From NCBI RefSeq assembly GCF_004210375.1, contig NC_134830.1, forward strand, positions 68,674,326 through 68,738,325: a stretch of 64,000 nucleotides of DNA, read 5' to 3'. The stretch comes from Tachypleus tridentatus. Lineage: Eukaryota > Arthropoda > Merostomata > Xiphosura > Limulidae. Of the stretch, positions 12,858 to 25,807 are shown in pieces. A model generated the notes under the pieces. That model worked only from the letters and a program-made list of their open reading frames with translations, was not told the DNA's origin and ran no database searches. Position 1 is the first letter of the stretch, and every line of letters starts with the position of its first letter. Both the position numbers and the translations under genes were made by a program.

Positions 12858-13447
12858 TCAATATAATTGCAGATGTACTTAAGATTGAGCAGTATGATAG
12901 AAGTCCCTTTGGGTAGTGAGGTTATCTATAAATAATTACCGGAAAACCAATGTCTCAGACACTCACAGTCAGAAAGAGATTCCCAAAAAAATTATTTTCT
13001 TGTTCCATATTTCAGAAACCATAATAATATGCATATTTACAAATTTCTTCCAAGTTCTGCCTTATAATAAAAAATAAATCAAAATTTAAGACAGTGACAA
13101 TTGCTCTATATTATAGGGTTGTCATAAAGGGTGATGAAATTTTGATTTTGGATAATATACAACAGTTTTATGTTGTTTTTTTTAATCTGTGTTCATGTAT
13201 TCTATCTATATGGTATAGAAACAAATGGTAGTAAACACAAAAATACTGCCTTCAGTTTAAAGTCATATTGATAACATACTGCAAGGATAACATAGAAAAG
13301 ATGAATATATTTTGGATGAGAAGATATTAGCAAAAGAACAACATGAAAACAATGCTTGTTTTGCATAATGAAAATACATTTTGATCTTCATCAGTACACC
13401 TGCAGGGTTTGAACTACACAAAATGATACTGAGACATTTACCTTGTT

Positions 13448-13455
13448 TCAACTCA
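13448..13455 (-). CDS. Candidate terminal coding bases of the unidentified gene
   Basis: After acceptor TTGCTTTTTTTTGTAG the sequence TG AGT TGA completes a codon from the exon at 13637 and stops at 13448. The rest would be 3' UTR. An AATAAA (minus) at 12852-12857 about 590 nt on, near the edge of the CpG-poor island, would fit the gene end. The acceptor is seen; its use is inferred. Confidence 0.25.
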
Positions 13456-13636
13456 CTACAAAAAAAAGCAACTTACACAAAAATGGAATTCATGTGTCGA
13501 GTTGATCAGCAAGATTTTAAGTTTAATCAGTTACAACAAACAACCTAGATGGAATATAATAACCAATTTAGAACAAAACAATCTAAAGTATATGAAAAAG
13601 GAGGAAAAATGCAATTGGGAAAATAGAGTTTCCTAC

Positions 13637-13704
13637 CTACTCTCCAGTAGGAATTAACAATGGCAATAAAAAAATGACTTGATGAGTCCAATGGCCACTT
13701 TTGT
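13637..13704 (-). CDS. Candidate short exon, unidentified gene (QKWPLDSS...)
   Basis: 68-nt exon between a strong acceptor (ATACTTTTTTTTTTAAG) and donor GTAG|GTAGGA. It encodes a 22-residue stretch starting QKWPLDSSSHFF and ending SYWRV. Phase 2 in matches the GTAAAG donor of the exon at 16538. Phase 1 out leads to an excellent acceptor 181 bp downstream (13456). Confidence 0.4.
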
Positions 13705-16537
13705 CTTAAAAAAAAAAGTATAATGTTAGTCACATTAAAGCAGACAAAAGAAAATTATAACAATAGTTAATAGGCAGTTATGGGCACATGTGCACATATA
13801 TACAAATAAATAAATTTTTAATATATTTGAAATACACTGTTAATGTCAGAATTAATTCACTTAGAGATGGCTCAGTTTCAGAAATCTGTGGTACTTAACC
13901 AGACTGTTATATTAGTAAATATCAAATAATGCAAAACAATTAGTGAGAAAAAAAAAAATTCTTTGGTACCTGAAGTATACTAAAGAAAAAATATCCTTCT
14001 TACCAAGTATTTTTAAAATAAATATATCTAAAAGTGATCACTTTGCATCTTAATAAAATTCAGTACAGAATTTCATCAAAATATAATTGAGTTGATTATC
14101 CCCCAATACTCTCAGAAAAGTTTGAAATTATACATTATATTACAAGCCAAAATCACTAGCAAAACAGTCAACTTTTAGAAGTGTGGTGCATGTACTAAAA
14201 TTTTGGTTGTGCAGGATTATATTCTATCTCTGAACCCATGAGAAGTGTAATTTCTTAACCAGCAAACTAAAAGTGGATGTATGTGCATACATAAAAATAT
14301 ATACTAATTTCTCATCATGCAACAGACAATAATATACTTTTTTAAGCATGTATACAAGTCTCTGAAGAGAGATTAAGATAGTCCTAAGTATTTAATTTTT
14401 ATTTTACTTATTAAAACTGCATCAGCTATTTACATATCCAGTAAAAGCAATTCTTTTTTACATTATAGTAATAAAAATATATAAAATTTATTTTAATAAC
14501 ATTTAAGATAAGCCTACAATAAATATTCTCATAAATCTATACTCTTTCTTAACTTATTTAATGACTCCCAATCTCCAATACTTGATGCATACTATGTAAC
14601 ATACATTAAAACCAAAAATGCTTAGAACTACAAGTGATAATTTCAAAGCATATCCCATAATGCCTCAAATGAAGAATACCATTCAATGCCCCATTATCTT
14701 GGCTTTAAAGTGAATTTCTAAATATGTACTTAATCTCTTAAGTACTGTAAGCTTTTTTCTCACTGAATTATTGCTTTGTGAACAACCATACGACTTTTAG
14801 CTTTAAATGACCTTTATGCACTACATTACATGCACTACCTTAACCAGTTATCCACTCACCCATCTTCCATGCAAATTACTGAGCAGGTGTCAGAATAACA
14901 ATATGAGATTACTTCCTTGCCATAAGACAGATTTCTTTGTTTGCAATCATGTCTTGACATATTTCTTCCAATTTTTGGGGGGCAATGGGTGGGAATATTG
15001 TAAAGGTAAGTACTTGCTTTAAATTAATTTTGATTCTAAAAAATGTAAAATTCAATTTATACAGATTTATTTTTGAAATATGCTTAAACCTTCATCATCT
15101 AAAACAGAAAAGGCCAGCCAAGTTCATAATTGACCTATTCAGCTGGCACCCAAGGAAAACTTAACAGAGCTCAGTAGTCATTGAATGTCTCGTACTGAAT
15201 GTAAACAACATAAAAAGACTTGAAAGAAAGAAGAAAAAGCAAAGAAATCACCAATAGTTCAAATGGATAAGCAAAGAAATATAAAAATAAGTCAAAATAC
15301 CACTTTGAACAATACTTAGGGACTCACAGACATTGTACGAAAAAAAACAGTAAACAATAGGAACATCAAAATGTGGCAGTAAAGTAGTTCTGTAACCTAC
15401 TACATTGGAAGCTCATAAACCATAGTTATGAAACAAATACATGAAGAATGAAAAAATTTGTTAAGGAAATGGAGATACATATGATAGAGAATATTGAATG
15501 CATTAATTGCAAAAAAAAAAAAAAAGCTAAATGAGATTAACAGATAGAGAAAAATGAGCTAATACTCATGCCAAAGTGGACCAATGAAAATTCAACACTT
15601 CTTGAAACTGATCTTGTTTAGTATCTACAGAAGAGGGTTGACAGGAAAGTAGATAAAGATATTCTCTTAATTCTGACTCGAAACATCCACCACCAGTGAA
15701 GCTGATCTGACTGTAGAGTTTAATAAAGTGGAATAATATTGCTCTCTGCCACTGTTGTGACTATTCACATATCACTGAAAATCCAAAGGGTAGAGAGTCA
15801 TCTTTTTTGGAAGAAGGTTTAGCAATCTTAAGAGAGAAAATCTGCACAAAAACTCACTGCATTTGAAAGATGACATGCACAATGATAAACATGCTAAGAA
15901 CAAAGCCTGCAGAAACAGATTCTTAATTAAATGAAACCTAAATGGACTTGAGAGAATCTGAAGAAATATTGTGTGAAATAATGTATATTTGTTCAAATGT
16001 CACTGGGAAGCAGAATCCAATCAGGGATAGCTAATATAAGTTCAGCTCAGAATAATAAATTCCAAGGCATAAAGGAAGTTTCTAGTTATAGGTGCAAAAA
16101 ACGTGTTCAAAGAAAACTAAGGTTTGAAATGCCACAGGAGATGACTGAAGAATATTCTAAACTGTATTAAACCAAACCCCAGATAGTCCAAATACCAAGC
16201 TGGTACAAACTGAGAATTGGCATTTTCAATGATCTGAGACATAGCAAAGTAAGTGGTCAACTGAGTATATCTACTCAGTTAAATTGATGAAAGAGCAATA
16301 AAAGCCAATCATCCATACAAAATGGGAAGTTGATGTAAAGTAAATGAAGGTTAAGGCTTTAGCTATGCAATAGAAACAATGTAAAGCCAAAGCAAATACA
16401 AATGGACAGATAATAAATTGATAAACCAACTCAATGATAAAAATACAGAAAATGGCAAGTTGATGGATAAATCACGATACAAAGATAAGCATTTTAGTTA
16501 TTCACAAAGATACTTGCATTATATACTCACTCTTTAC

Positions 16538-16715
16538 ATTTTGAAATGGGTTAACTCCAAGATATGTGATTGAGATGAGACAGATCTAACAAGGGACTCC
16601 AATCCCACAACTTCAAAAGGATGGGGGTTAAACCCGGAGATGCTTGATGAACAGTTTTGGACAGCTGCATTTTGCAAGAGATCTGAGATTTCTTGATTCA
16701 AAGTTTGTAAGGCAG
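16538..16715 (-). CDS. Candidate internal or terminal exon of the same unidentified gene
   Basis: A very good acceptor (long pyrimidine run ending TTTTATCCAG at 16716) opens a 58-codon frame rich in polar helical residues (ALQTLNQEISDLLQNA, then GFNPHPFEVVGLESLVRSV). It joins in phase to the exon ending at 17610. Two donors compete. AAAAT|GTAAAG at 16538 stays open and matches the phase of the exon at 13704. A stronger GTGAGT 6 nt later lies beyond an in-frame TAA, so its use would end the protein at THFKM. The choice therefore sets the C-terminus. Confidence 0.45.
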
Positions 16716-17609
16716 CTGGATAAAAGTATGAAGAAATAATAAAGGATAAAAATAAAGAAAGACAAATTAAAAAAAGGCATGAACTGAAGAATCTATTAAA
16801 CCAAAAGTTTCCACAAAGAAAAAATGAGTCTAGACACCAATCACAAGAAGTACATCCAGAAATGAAGCAAGTCAATAAAAAGTTCAAAGTAGAACCTCAT
16901 TGGAAACTCAAATGAAATGAAAAGAATAAGCAGAAGCAATTAACATAACATTTAAAGCTGAAACTTCATGGCAGCAGAACAAATGACAAGAAAAACATCA
17001 GAGGTTAAAACCCTCGCCAACTTTTACTGATGCATATCATCTCAAAGTGAAACTAATCAATGTGATATTCCCACAAACAGAATAATTCAAGAAAAAACCT
17101 TTCAAAGCCTGTTGTAATGCTGAAAAAACACAAGAATATTGGGGCACAGCAGGATGGGCAAGATTTTAAAAGAATATAGAAGCCACACGGTAACATACAG
17201 TAAATGTGTGAGAGTTGCAGATAGGAAATACTCCAAAACAGAAAGCTGATCAGCATTAAAAATGAATTTCCCAAAAGATAAATACAAGACAAGTGAAAAT
17301 AAAACAAGACTGCCATCTCAAAGAGATAATAATGAGGGTCTAGAACTTGTAAAGAAGTATGTATTGAAGAAATCCCATTAAAAGATGATCTGAATGACTA
17401 ACCAGAGGAATATGAATATGATTTCTGAAGATCCAGTAACAATCTAAATGTCAGAAGAAGGTAGAAGATACAAGGATTCTAAAATTGATATTTAACAATA
17501 CTAGCACCATCAGTCATAACAAAAGCTAGTTTAAACTTTAAAACAGGACATAACTGAGAAACAGTGAAAGGGACCTTCATAAGTTATTTTAATCAAAGAA
17601 AGCAAACAC

Positions 17610-17826
17610 CTGTATAAAAGAACTTGAATTGTGTAGCAATTTGTGAAAAAGGCAGCTGTCTCATAAATTGAGCATTAACATAATTGGGAAACCTGGCTTG
17701 GACTTCAGCAGACAATTTAGCATGAATAACTAGTTCTAACAAACTGAACAATGCAAATATGTAATTTTCTTGCACACTGGAAGACTGTGTGAAGAAAGCT
17801 TCAAAACTTTTGCAAAATGTGTACAA
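17610..17826 (-). CDS. Candidate internal exon of an unidentified gene (72 codons)
   Basis: Open minus-strand exon of 217 nt bounded by a possible acceptor (TTCTGAAAG, or TTTTGCAAAAG 20 nt further in) and donor ATACAG|GTGTTT. The translation has ordinary protein composition: helical, hydrophobic segments such as YIFALFSLLELVIHAKLS followed by RQLPFSQIATQFKFFYT, suggesting a helical-repeat protein. The donor phase (1) matches the next candidate exon at 16715. It lies inside the CpG-poor island. I do not recognise the family; a faint resemblance to the middle of MMS22L (a PFSQ-hydrophobic-A motif) is too weak to use. Confidence comes from splice-phase agreement with neighbours, not homology. 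Confidence 0.45.
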
Positions 17827-18752
17827 CTTTCAGAATTAAATAGTGTTAATATAAGGATTGATACTAACTTCTGAATTCATGAAAAGAGAAAACAGAGTGG
17901 AGGAATGTACAGCTACACTTTTAACAAGAAAATTGCACTTGTGACACTAAAATAGAGATTATGTTTGTCTAATAAATCATGTAGGAGGTGAGAGAGTGGA
18001 AAACTTAGGTAAATGTGATGCATGTAATGTATTGCATCAATGACATTCACAACCAAAATTTATATTTTTTACTAAAGGAAGGAGAATAAGAAAAGGCTTA
18101 CAGTATTTTACAGTCTGAATTTAATTTTGTAATAGTGGAAGAGTTGTGCTAAACTTCAATAATAATAATAATAATACAAGGACCTATAATATACTTTATA
18201 CAAATTAGCATGAGCACCATTCAAATCATGATATTAGTGTATTTTCAAACTGGGATTTGAATGAGGTAAATGTTCTCTTCCTAAAACTAGATTTTAATTT
18301 ATGCATATCACTGATGACTTAAAATGTTTAAAAACACTATAAAAGTAGCATTTCAAATATGGAATTACTAAATTGTTGGGAGAAAAAAGTTAAAAAATGA
18401 AAGGAAATATCACTAGTAGATTTGAAATGAAAATTGTTCAATTAATGGATATGACAAACAAAGTATTTTATCTGAAGCTTAAAACAACTCAGTGCTACTG
18501 TTCTTATCTTTACAATTGACAATATAAAGTAAAATTCACATTCACAGGAAAAATAAGATACTGAAAACAGAAAACAAAAAGATCTGAAGCTTCAGAAATA
18601 TGAAAATTAAAAAAATAAATTATTCAAGAGAAAGAAAAAAGTCAGAATGACTCACTGGAAGACACTCAAAAGAAAAAGGAGATAGGATGAGTAAATGTAA
18701 ATTAAATAGAGGGGACTTTCAATCATCTAAAAATTAATCTTCCAAACATCAC

Positions 18753-18805
18753 CTCAAAACACAATGACTATTATGAAAAGTTTGGCTACATATACTTGAC
18801 TGAAG
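18753..18805 (-). CDS. Candidate exon upstream of the 17.6-kb exon
   Basis: Acceptor with a T-rich tract (CCACTTTTCGTTAAAG) and donor TTGAG|GTGATG enclose 53 open nt, 17 codons plus 2 nt. Phase 2 out fits the alternative acceptor (GCAAAAG) of the next exon at about 17806, giving ...HCVL-S-FEAFF. Short and without homology, so weak on its own. Confidence 0.2.
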
Positions 18806-19225
18806 CTTTAACGAAAAGTGGAAAAAAAAGGAGTCTATTTTGAGCTTACAATTACATATACAATGCTGTAATATAAGCATTATAAGTAAAGGGAACAACA
18901 AAAAACACATTTGAGGGCTTTGGGATAAATATTTGACATTTTTCCAGCCTACTAAATTACATTTTAAACATCATGAGAACTCCATCCAAAGCAAAGAATA
19001 TCCAGTATCTTTGCACACTTATGTAAGTTGTATTCCTGAAAAATTAATACACCTTTAGAACTACATGTTATTTAGGATTCCATTCATATTTGGTAGGATG
19101 AGCTGTATAGTAGTGCATTAAAATAAATCAAAATGCTGATTATCCCTCTAGAAGCACATAGAAATGGAAAGCAACTTATAATAAACATAGCTTTCTATAA
19201 TCACATTCAGCATGAAAAAACACAT

Positions 19226-19426
19226 TTAAGTATAATTCAAAGAAAAGACTAGATGAAATAGCTTAAAAACTCCACTAGAAGTAGGAAGTAACATGTAGAC
19301 AAAAGATAAAATAATAGATAATTTTGAAAGATTAAAGAACAGATACACTAGAAACACTTTCTCAAAAATCTGACAAAAATTTGACCCACTAAAGTTATTA
19401 CAAAGTGATTCTGTTCTCTCTTGCAA
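19226..19426 (-). other. Open minus-strand segment, possible exon
   Basis: 66 open codons with mixed composition (QERTESLCNNFSGSNFCQIF at its start), preceded by a weak acceptor (GATACTTGCAAG). I see no strong donor; GAGAAA|GTGTTT would end it in phase 0. It may be an exon of the unidentified gene or a chance ORF. Confidence 0.15.
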
Positions 19427-22283
19427 GTATCAAAATGATAATTAATGATAATATGCCATTATTCTATTTGTTGTTCAATGTAATACCAGAATAAAATTAT
19501 GTTAGAGCTATTTATTATGTACTAAAAAAAGATTATACTACAGTGTTTTTAGATCATGGATGCTCTCTAAAGCAACATTACTTTCGTAGAAGTATAATGC
19601 TGTGGACTATTTGTGATCTTTCATCTTAAACTACCACACTTTTATTAATTTGTGAAGTTCTCTTTTATTTATAAATGATCAAATGACCAATAAACATACA
19701 GTAAATGCATGTACATTACCTCATTCTGAAAGAGTCAGACAGTAAAAACACTGAACAAAATAAGATGCATGTCATTGTGGTGAAAGAAAATTATGGTGGA
19801 AGGAAAAACAATAATAATAATCTCACCAACAAGCTGAAAAATTATAGAAGGTGGAACAGGAAGGGAAAAATAGGAAGTATAGGTGGAAACTTCCAGAAGG
19901 AGGGTGAAAAGGGGCAATAGGAATAATCTTACTGATTGGTTTAATAAATCTGAAAATTTGGGGGGAAGTTAGGATAAAAATATCTAATTTACAATTATTA
20001 ATAAGAAAAGTTTGTAAGATGGAATGGATAAAGAGTATATAGACTGTAGATCTAATGCACCATAAGAATAGGAAACATTTTGATTACCTGAAATGTCATG
20101 ATCACCTAATCTGTTGTAACATTATGTAATTTTTCATATTTTACATTAGGTGGTGTTTAACAAAGAGAAGTTTTACAGTGATTGGTTTATTAAATGAGTT
20201 TTTTTGAACTGGTGAAAATAATATTATAGAAACATCATCCACAAAAGAAGTAATGTAGAGTGATAGGTCACAGTTTAAAAACAAGTAAATAATCTGTTTC
20301 CTGAACAAGTTAACAAACATTAATATGTTAAAAATATTCTACGGAGATATTTTGCAACATCTAATGAATTAGTAAAATATTAAAGCTTAGTTTAAAAAGT
20401 GATGGTTCAGGAAACAAAACTATGTATTTTTTAGCCGTGACAATGTTTTGCCACTGTTTCTCAAATCTAATGATATAAAAATATATATTAAAGTGTCTCA
20501 CATATGTAGTTAAATATTTTTACTTTGACACCCTTCTAATCCAAGTAATATGGCTGTACTGACTTCTAAATAAGTAAGTTATCAATGTAGTTCAACTTTT
20601 ATTTAATGTTAGAACAATTTCTGAATTTGGTTTGAGTATAGCTGTGGCTGCATAAACACTTAAATGACTGAGATCTCAATGGTGTCAGTTTTATTTCACC
20701 TTCATGGAAAATAAAATAAAATAGAAATTAAAAGGTAAGATCATAATGGTATAAATCAAAATGTTTCTGCTACAACAGAAATGGTTAACCTTTATGTCTC
20801 TGTAATCACTTATTGTTTCAACCATTCAATGCACTTGAAAGACTGAATTTCTCTCTCAACTGCAGATTACACTTCTGTTCCAAAAAGAAAGACTTGGGAA
20901 TTTTCATTCACAGTTCAAGAAAAAAACAAAATTATTCCTAGAACTTCTATCTACATCAACCAGATCACAGATGATACTAAGATAAACATTTTTAACACCA
21001 CTGCAGACTGTGTGATAAGTATTAAATTATCACCTTACTAATAAGTAAGTTATAGATCAAAGATAGGCATAATGTACCTACCCACTGATACAACCATCAC
21101 AAGTTCAAAAACTTGTCGCTGCTTGTGCATGCTCTTTGTCTCTGGAATACACACTTGGATATTTATGTACATACACAGATAGCATCTAACACTAGATTCA
21201 ACAGTTATTTTAAGAAAACAAAAAGTCTAACATTTATAAAAGTTTTTTTTTTCCCACTGAAAATACATTTCTGAGAGGTACGTAACTCCCCTCATATGAA
21301 AGACTACCTCAACCATTGACTGTCCTCTTTGAATTACTAACAGTTTTAGTAATCAGTACCAGTCTCTATACTCACTAGTTTTGCAAAATTTCTGAACACA
21401 TGCATATCACATGACTACTCTCCACCAACAGTATTGTGCAACCTAAAACAGCATAAACTAGCTCCCTCTGGTATTCCTGCTCAATTCCCACTTTTGAGAA
21501 TTGTCAGGTACCAATAAAAACATCACTTTTAGTAGGGAGAAAAGATGGAAAGTGTCCAAAAGGAGGTAAAGTATCTATCAGAAATACATTTTCCAGTAAA
21601 AAAATGTTAATTTCTGAAACAAATTTACCTCCACTTCACACAAAAGCTAGAATCACATGCTGCAAATGTGTAGGACCAGTGTAAGTTCTCAAAGAACTAA
21701 CATGGCAAAAAGAAACAAATGCTCAATGGATAGTTGTGCTCGAAGATAAAATTAAGTACATCTATGGGATACAGCACTACTTCTGGAACAGGATATCTCT
21801 TTGCACAAGAATTAAGAAAACAAAATTAGCAGAAAAGGTAATGCTTGCACAACTGTAAGAGTATTAAGAAAGTGCAAGCTGCATCACCATATAATAAGAT
21901 AAAAAAATGTAACAACAATAGGTGGCTTCAGCATGTGACCCATTTTATTGATACCCAATAACCCCAACCACAAATAAACAGTGACCTAAGTAATCAGATT
22001 TAGGAAGAGGAAGTTAGCAAACAGTCATAACTAGACAAACTCCCAAAATTAGTATGGGAGCAAGAAGTATGACAAACCAAACCCAGCATTCTAGGGTCTT
22101 TGTATTGCCTCAATTCAATCATAAGAAAAAAGAAAACTTTAAGCAGTATTATCAGCAAAATCATACCTCAACCATAAATGCAGGGTAGAGACATCCTATA
22201 TCCAGAAATACAAGGTATAAGGTATGAGTAACATTAATGACATAAAAACTAGAATGATGACATACATAGGCAAGGAAGAGATT

Positions 22284-22546
22284 TTGGTTTGGTTTGAAAT
22301 TCGTGCAAAGCTACTCGAGGTATATCTGCACTAGCCATCCCTAATTTAGCAGTGTAAAGTTAGAGGGAAGGCAGCTAGTCATCACCATCCACCACCAACT
22401 CTTAGGGCTACTCTTTTACTAATGAATAGTGGGATTGACTGTCACATTATAATGCCCCCATGGCTAAGAAGGCAAGCATGTTTGGTGTGACAGGGATTCG
22501 AACCCTCAGATTACAAGTTGAATGCCTTAACCATCTGGCCATGCAG
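22284..22546 (-). mobile_element. SINE-A copy inside the CpG-poor island
   Basis: Full-length reverse copy. Flanked by GGCAAGGAA at 22269 and again at 22551, a target-site duplication. Head B-box region reads GGATTCGAACCCTC; most CpGs of the family have become TG or CA. Confidence 0.85.
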
Positions 22547-22599
22547 TAACGGCAAGGAAAGAAAATAGGTCTTAAGAAAAAGAAAGTACAAGGAATATG

Positions 22600-25500
22600 T
22601 AGCAAGTGATTCAAAGAGAGAATAATAAGGAGCATAAAGGACCACACTAAGATCCTAATCTAGTGCAACAAAGGGATGTGGATGATGAGCAATATGGAAG
22701 GAAAAGAAAGAGAGGGAAATAACAGTTGAGGAGAAAATGTCATGGAACCAGGAGAAATGAAAGATGTTCAATTGGGTCCCCTGAGAATAAAACACAGTTG
22801 AAACAGACAATTAGTGATCAAATAACCAGATGAAGAATTGGAAAAGCTGAAAAAGAAAAAGGCAGGAAAAATGGAAGCCATAGAGACCAAGGTTAGAAGG
22901 TGGACCAATGCTGTGGTTAATTGGTCAGGTTAAAAGGTCTAACGGTTCAGGAAAGGAAAGATGCTACACAAGGAGATTGCTCCTGTGCTGAAGCAAGGGA
23001 CCAGACAAAAGCCAAATGTGAAGACAAATTTTGGTGACACCAGAATCTACTATATCTGATCAAAGTTGACAGAGGAGAGAACAAATCATAGGCAAGGGCA
23101 TAAGATGTTGCATAAGTAAAGAAAAAAGCAGAGGGAATCAAAGTTGTGCAGGCCAATATAAAGCAACCAGCAAGACAAGACAAGGAGAAGCCTTAAGTGT
23201 TCCCAGTTGAGAACACACCTACCAATAAATGTAGAATATGGGAGGAACAAAATAAATAATCTGCAATCAGATTTGTGGCTCCAAGAACATGTTGTGATTG
23301 GTGACTCAAAAAAAGATCCAGTTATCTGAATTTGGTTTCACCTTGTCTGGTAATATAACTGATGACTGTGGAATTGTCAGGGTGTATCACAACCACTCAC
23401 CCTCACAGGAGTAGAAAGAAGTGGGTCAAAGCCTGATGGACTGTCTAAAGCTTGAAGATGTTGATGTGGAGTGTAAGCTCCTCTAAAAACTACAGACCAA
23501 AAATCTCTTAAGCGTTGAGAAAAGCACATACCCCACCAAATACATACCAATGAACAGACAAAAATCTAGATGAGGTGGAACAACAGAACCCCCCTGTTGA
23601 GCTATGAAACTTGGTCTGCTTTGATCAAGGAGTGAAAGACAACAAGATGGTCCAAGAGATCCAAGAAGTATCCACTAAAATGAACACATATGAACTCACA
23701 TCCCCAAAAGAGACAACCTTTTGAGTCATGAGAAAAGGAGAGGTAAGGGTTCCTGTGATTGTCCATTCCATATCCTGAAATGAAGAGAAGGTTGGGCCCT
23801 ACTAAAATGTGAATTGAAGAAACACCCTCAAATGAACCAAGTATTGGGTGGAATAAAAATAGACTTCTCCAACATAGTAAGCAAACACACCCACTCTGCT
23901 TCCTATAGAAGCAAACATGTGATTTGCTGATTGAAAATGGGAATAGACAAGCAGGAGCCAGATGTATCTCTAATGATGAGTGCAAAAACCCAGTGAGTGA
24001 AGGTGATAATCAACTTAGTGAAACATGTGATACTCAGTAACATGTAAGGAGCTGAACTAGAACACTTGATCGTTGTGGATGAAATAATGAAAACAACATG
24101 GCTCTAGAACAGCAATAATGTGAAGACAGGCATCTGTCACATCATATTTGGTTATCCAAAGTCCCTGGAAAACACATACCAAAGTGAGAAAGCTCTAGAA
24201 AGAAATTCACCCAAAAAAGGTTTAATAATTGGTCTCCAACTGCTCATCTATCACAAAAAGACAGGAATAAAAATCCAGATGGGTGGGAATTAATTACTTG
24301 ATAGCTCCTTTGCATAGGTCTTGAACAGTCTCAGCAAGTTGATTGAGGGAGAAAAGATCCTCATAAGGAAGGAAGAAAATTGGGAAAAGGGGATAGACAC
24401 CAGAATAAAAGACAGAAACCTTTGAACAGAACATGTAAAACTCATGGATCTGTCATGAAGCACTGCGACACAGTTAAGAAACATAACAATCTGGCCCCCA
24501 TGAGACAGGAACTACTCCCATGTCACCAATAACACTGGCATCTTTCCAAGTAAGTGTAGTTAAACAAAAATAGCGATGAGAAACCAGGATAGAGAAATCC
24601 TGGGTGGTAATGATAGGATGCAATGAACATATGGCTAGAAAAGATAAGGAGAGGGGTAGTCTAGCTACATCAATCCACAATTATATAGAACCTGAACAAT
24701 CTCCATAGATGAAAATCAAGTAAAAAAGAGGTCTGTTGGAGATGCCATAGGGAACAAGGGAGGGGGGACCCTTCCATAAATGCATCTATCCCTAATAAGT
24801 CCTGGGAGCAAAGTAGCCAGGTATTGAAGGAAAGGACACAAACCAAAAAACGAGCCATGATGGCCGAAATGAGGGTCCCAAGTTTTTTTCAAAGACATCA
24901 GAAAATTAAAAAAAGGCCTCAGGGAGGGAGAAAAAATTGCACAAAAGTGAGGTCTGAGAAAGACTAATCCAGGAAAACTGCATATGACAGAAGCAGACAG
25001 AAGTCCCACAGGAAAAGGAGAGGATTTAAATGTTGAAAATCCAAAAAGGGATTTGAGACACGATAAGCCAAGACATACTGATTCACCAAATAAGTAGGAT
25101 GGGCATTGACTGTAATTGTTCAGAAAATCTCAGAAAGCATATTAATCTTGGGAGGAGGAAAACAATAATTGTAAAGTGGACTTTTCCAATACACCAGGGG
25201 AGGAATCATAGGCTATAGGTGAAACATGAATATGACATACCTGATTGGCAATTTGTAAGAAGGGAGTGGGAGATCAAATGTCCTTAAATGAGTGTAGGCT
25301 ATGATGGATCAAAAGAGGAATGTGTTAACAAGAGATTTCAAAATTTGTTCCTCACGATGATAGGCCTCCTCAGAAACATGGTCAAGCAAAGAAAGAGAAA
25401 AAAAATTGCCAACTGCATGTACCACCCTAACTTCTTACAAACCAAGGCTTGAACTTCCTCAGCAATTAAAGTTAATCCCATGCTCTAGAAAGTCATGACG
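22600..25500 (-). other. Broken minus-strand open reading, possible fossil coding element
   Basis: Several ORFs of 60-127 codons succeed or overlap one another in different minus frames (22947-23183, 23602-23985, 24290-24484, 24474-24680, 24716-25009). Translations are rich in Leu, Phe, Ser and Cys. This could be a decayed mobile-element ORF. It could equally be a by-product of the strong plus-strand purine bias, which removes stop codons from the complement. No motif recognised. Confidence 0.2.
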
Positions 25501-25511
25501 TGATTTGTCAC

Positions 25512-25807
25512 CTATGATGGGAATATCATCATCCTCCACATTAAATCTCAAATTTATATTAGAAACACAGAATTCAGAAATGAGACTAAGTGAATGCAAA
25601 ATTTGTAAATTAATTTCTGTCAAAAATATGTTGCTGCTCCATGCTCCAGCAAAGATTATAATACCATGCATGATAGCAGTGAATGTGCTTTGGGCACATG
25701 GGACATTTGGCATAACTAATGCCTGTTGTTCAGTCATAAAAACTGGGGGATCAGACAAACTGATATGATTCCCAATTGGTAAGCTTTTCCTCTCAGTATC
25801 TTGCCAT
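25512..25807 (-). other. Candidate exon or decayed ORF (98 codons)
   Basis: Open minus-strand stretch from acceptor GATATTTTAG (25808) to donor CATAG|GTGACA (25512), phases 2 and 1. It has ordinary amino-acid content, for example MTEQQALVMPNVPCAQSTF and a FNVEDDDIPII end. The same frame resumes beyond two stops to about 25.30 kb (HVSEEAYHREEQILKSLV), which argues for a decayed longer ORF rather than a clean exon. Family not recognised. Confidence 0.25.

Noticed and set aside
14807..15022. Plus-strand ORF ending at a good GTAAGT donor
   Set aside because: No acceptor with a pyrimidine tract in range and T-rich, random-looking translation. The FLGGNGWEYCK end is suggestive but unsupported.
17053..17316. 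Overlapping hydrophobic minus-strand ORFs
   Set aside because: They lie in the intron between two exon candidates and follow from the purine-rich plus strand, which lowers stop frequency on the complement.
25505..25768. 87-codon plus-strand ORF
   Set aside because: Opposes the minus-strand candidate at 25807-25512; the minus strand is open further and has better boundaries. Neither is certain.
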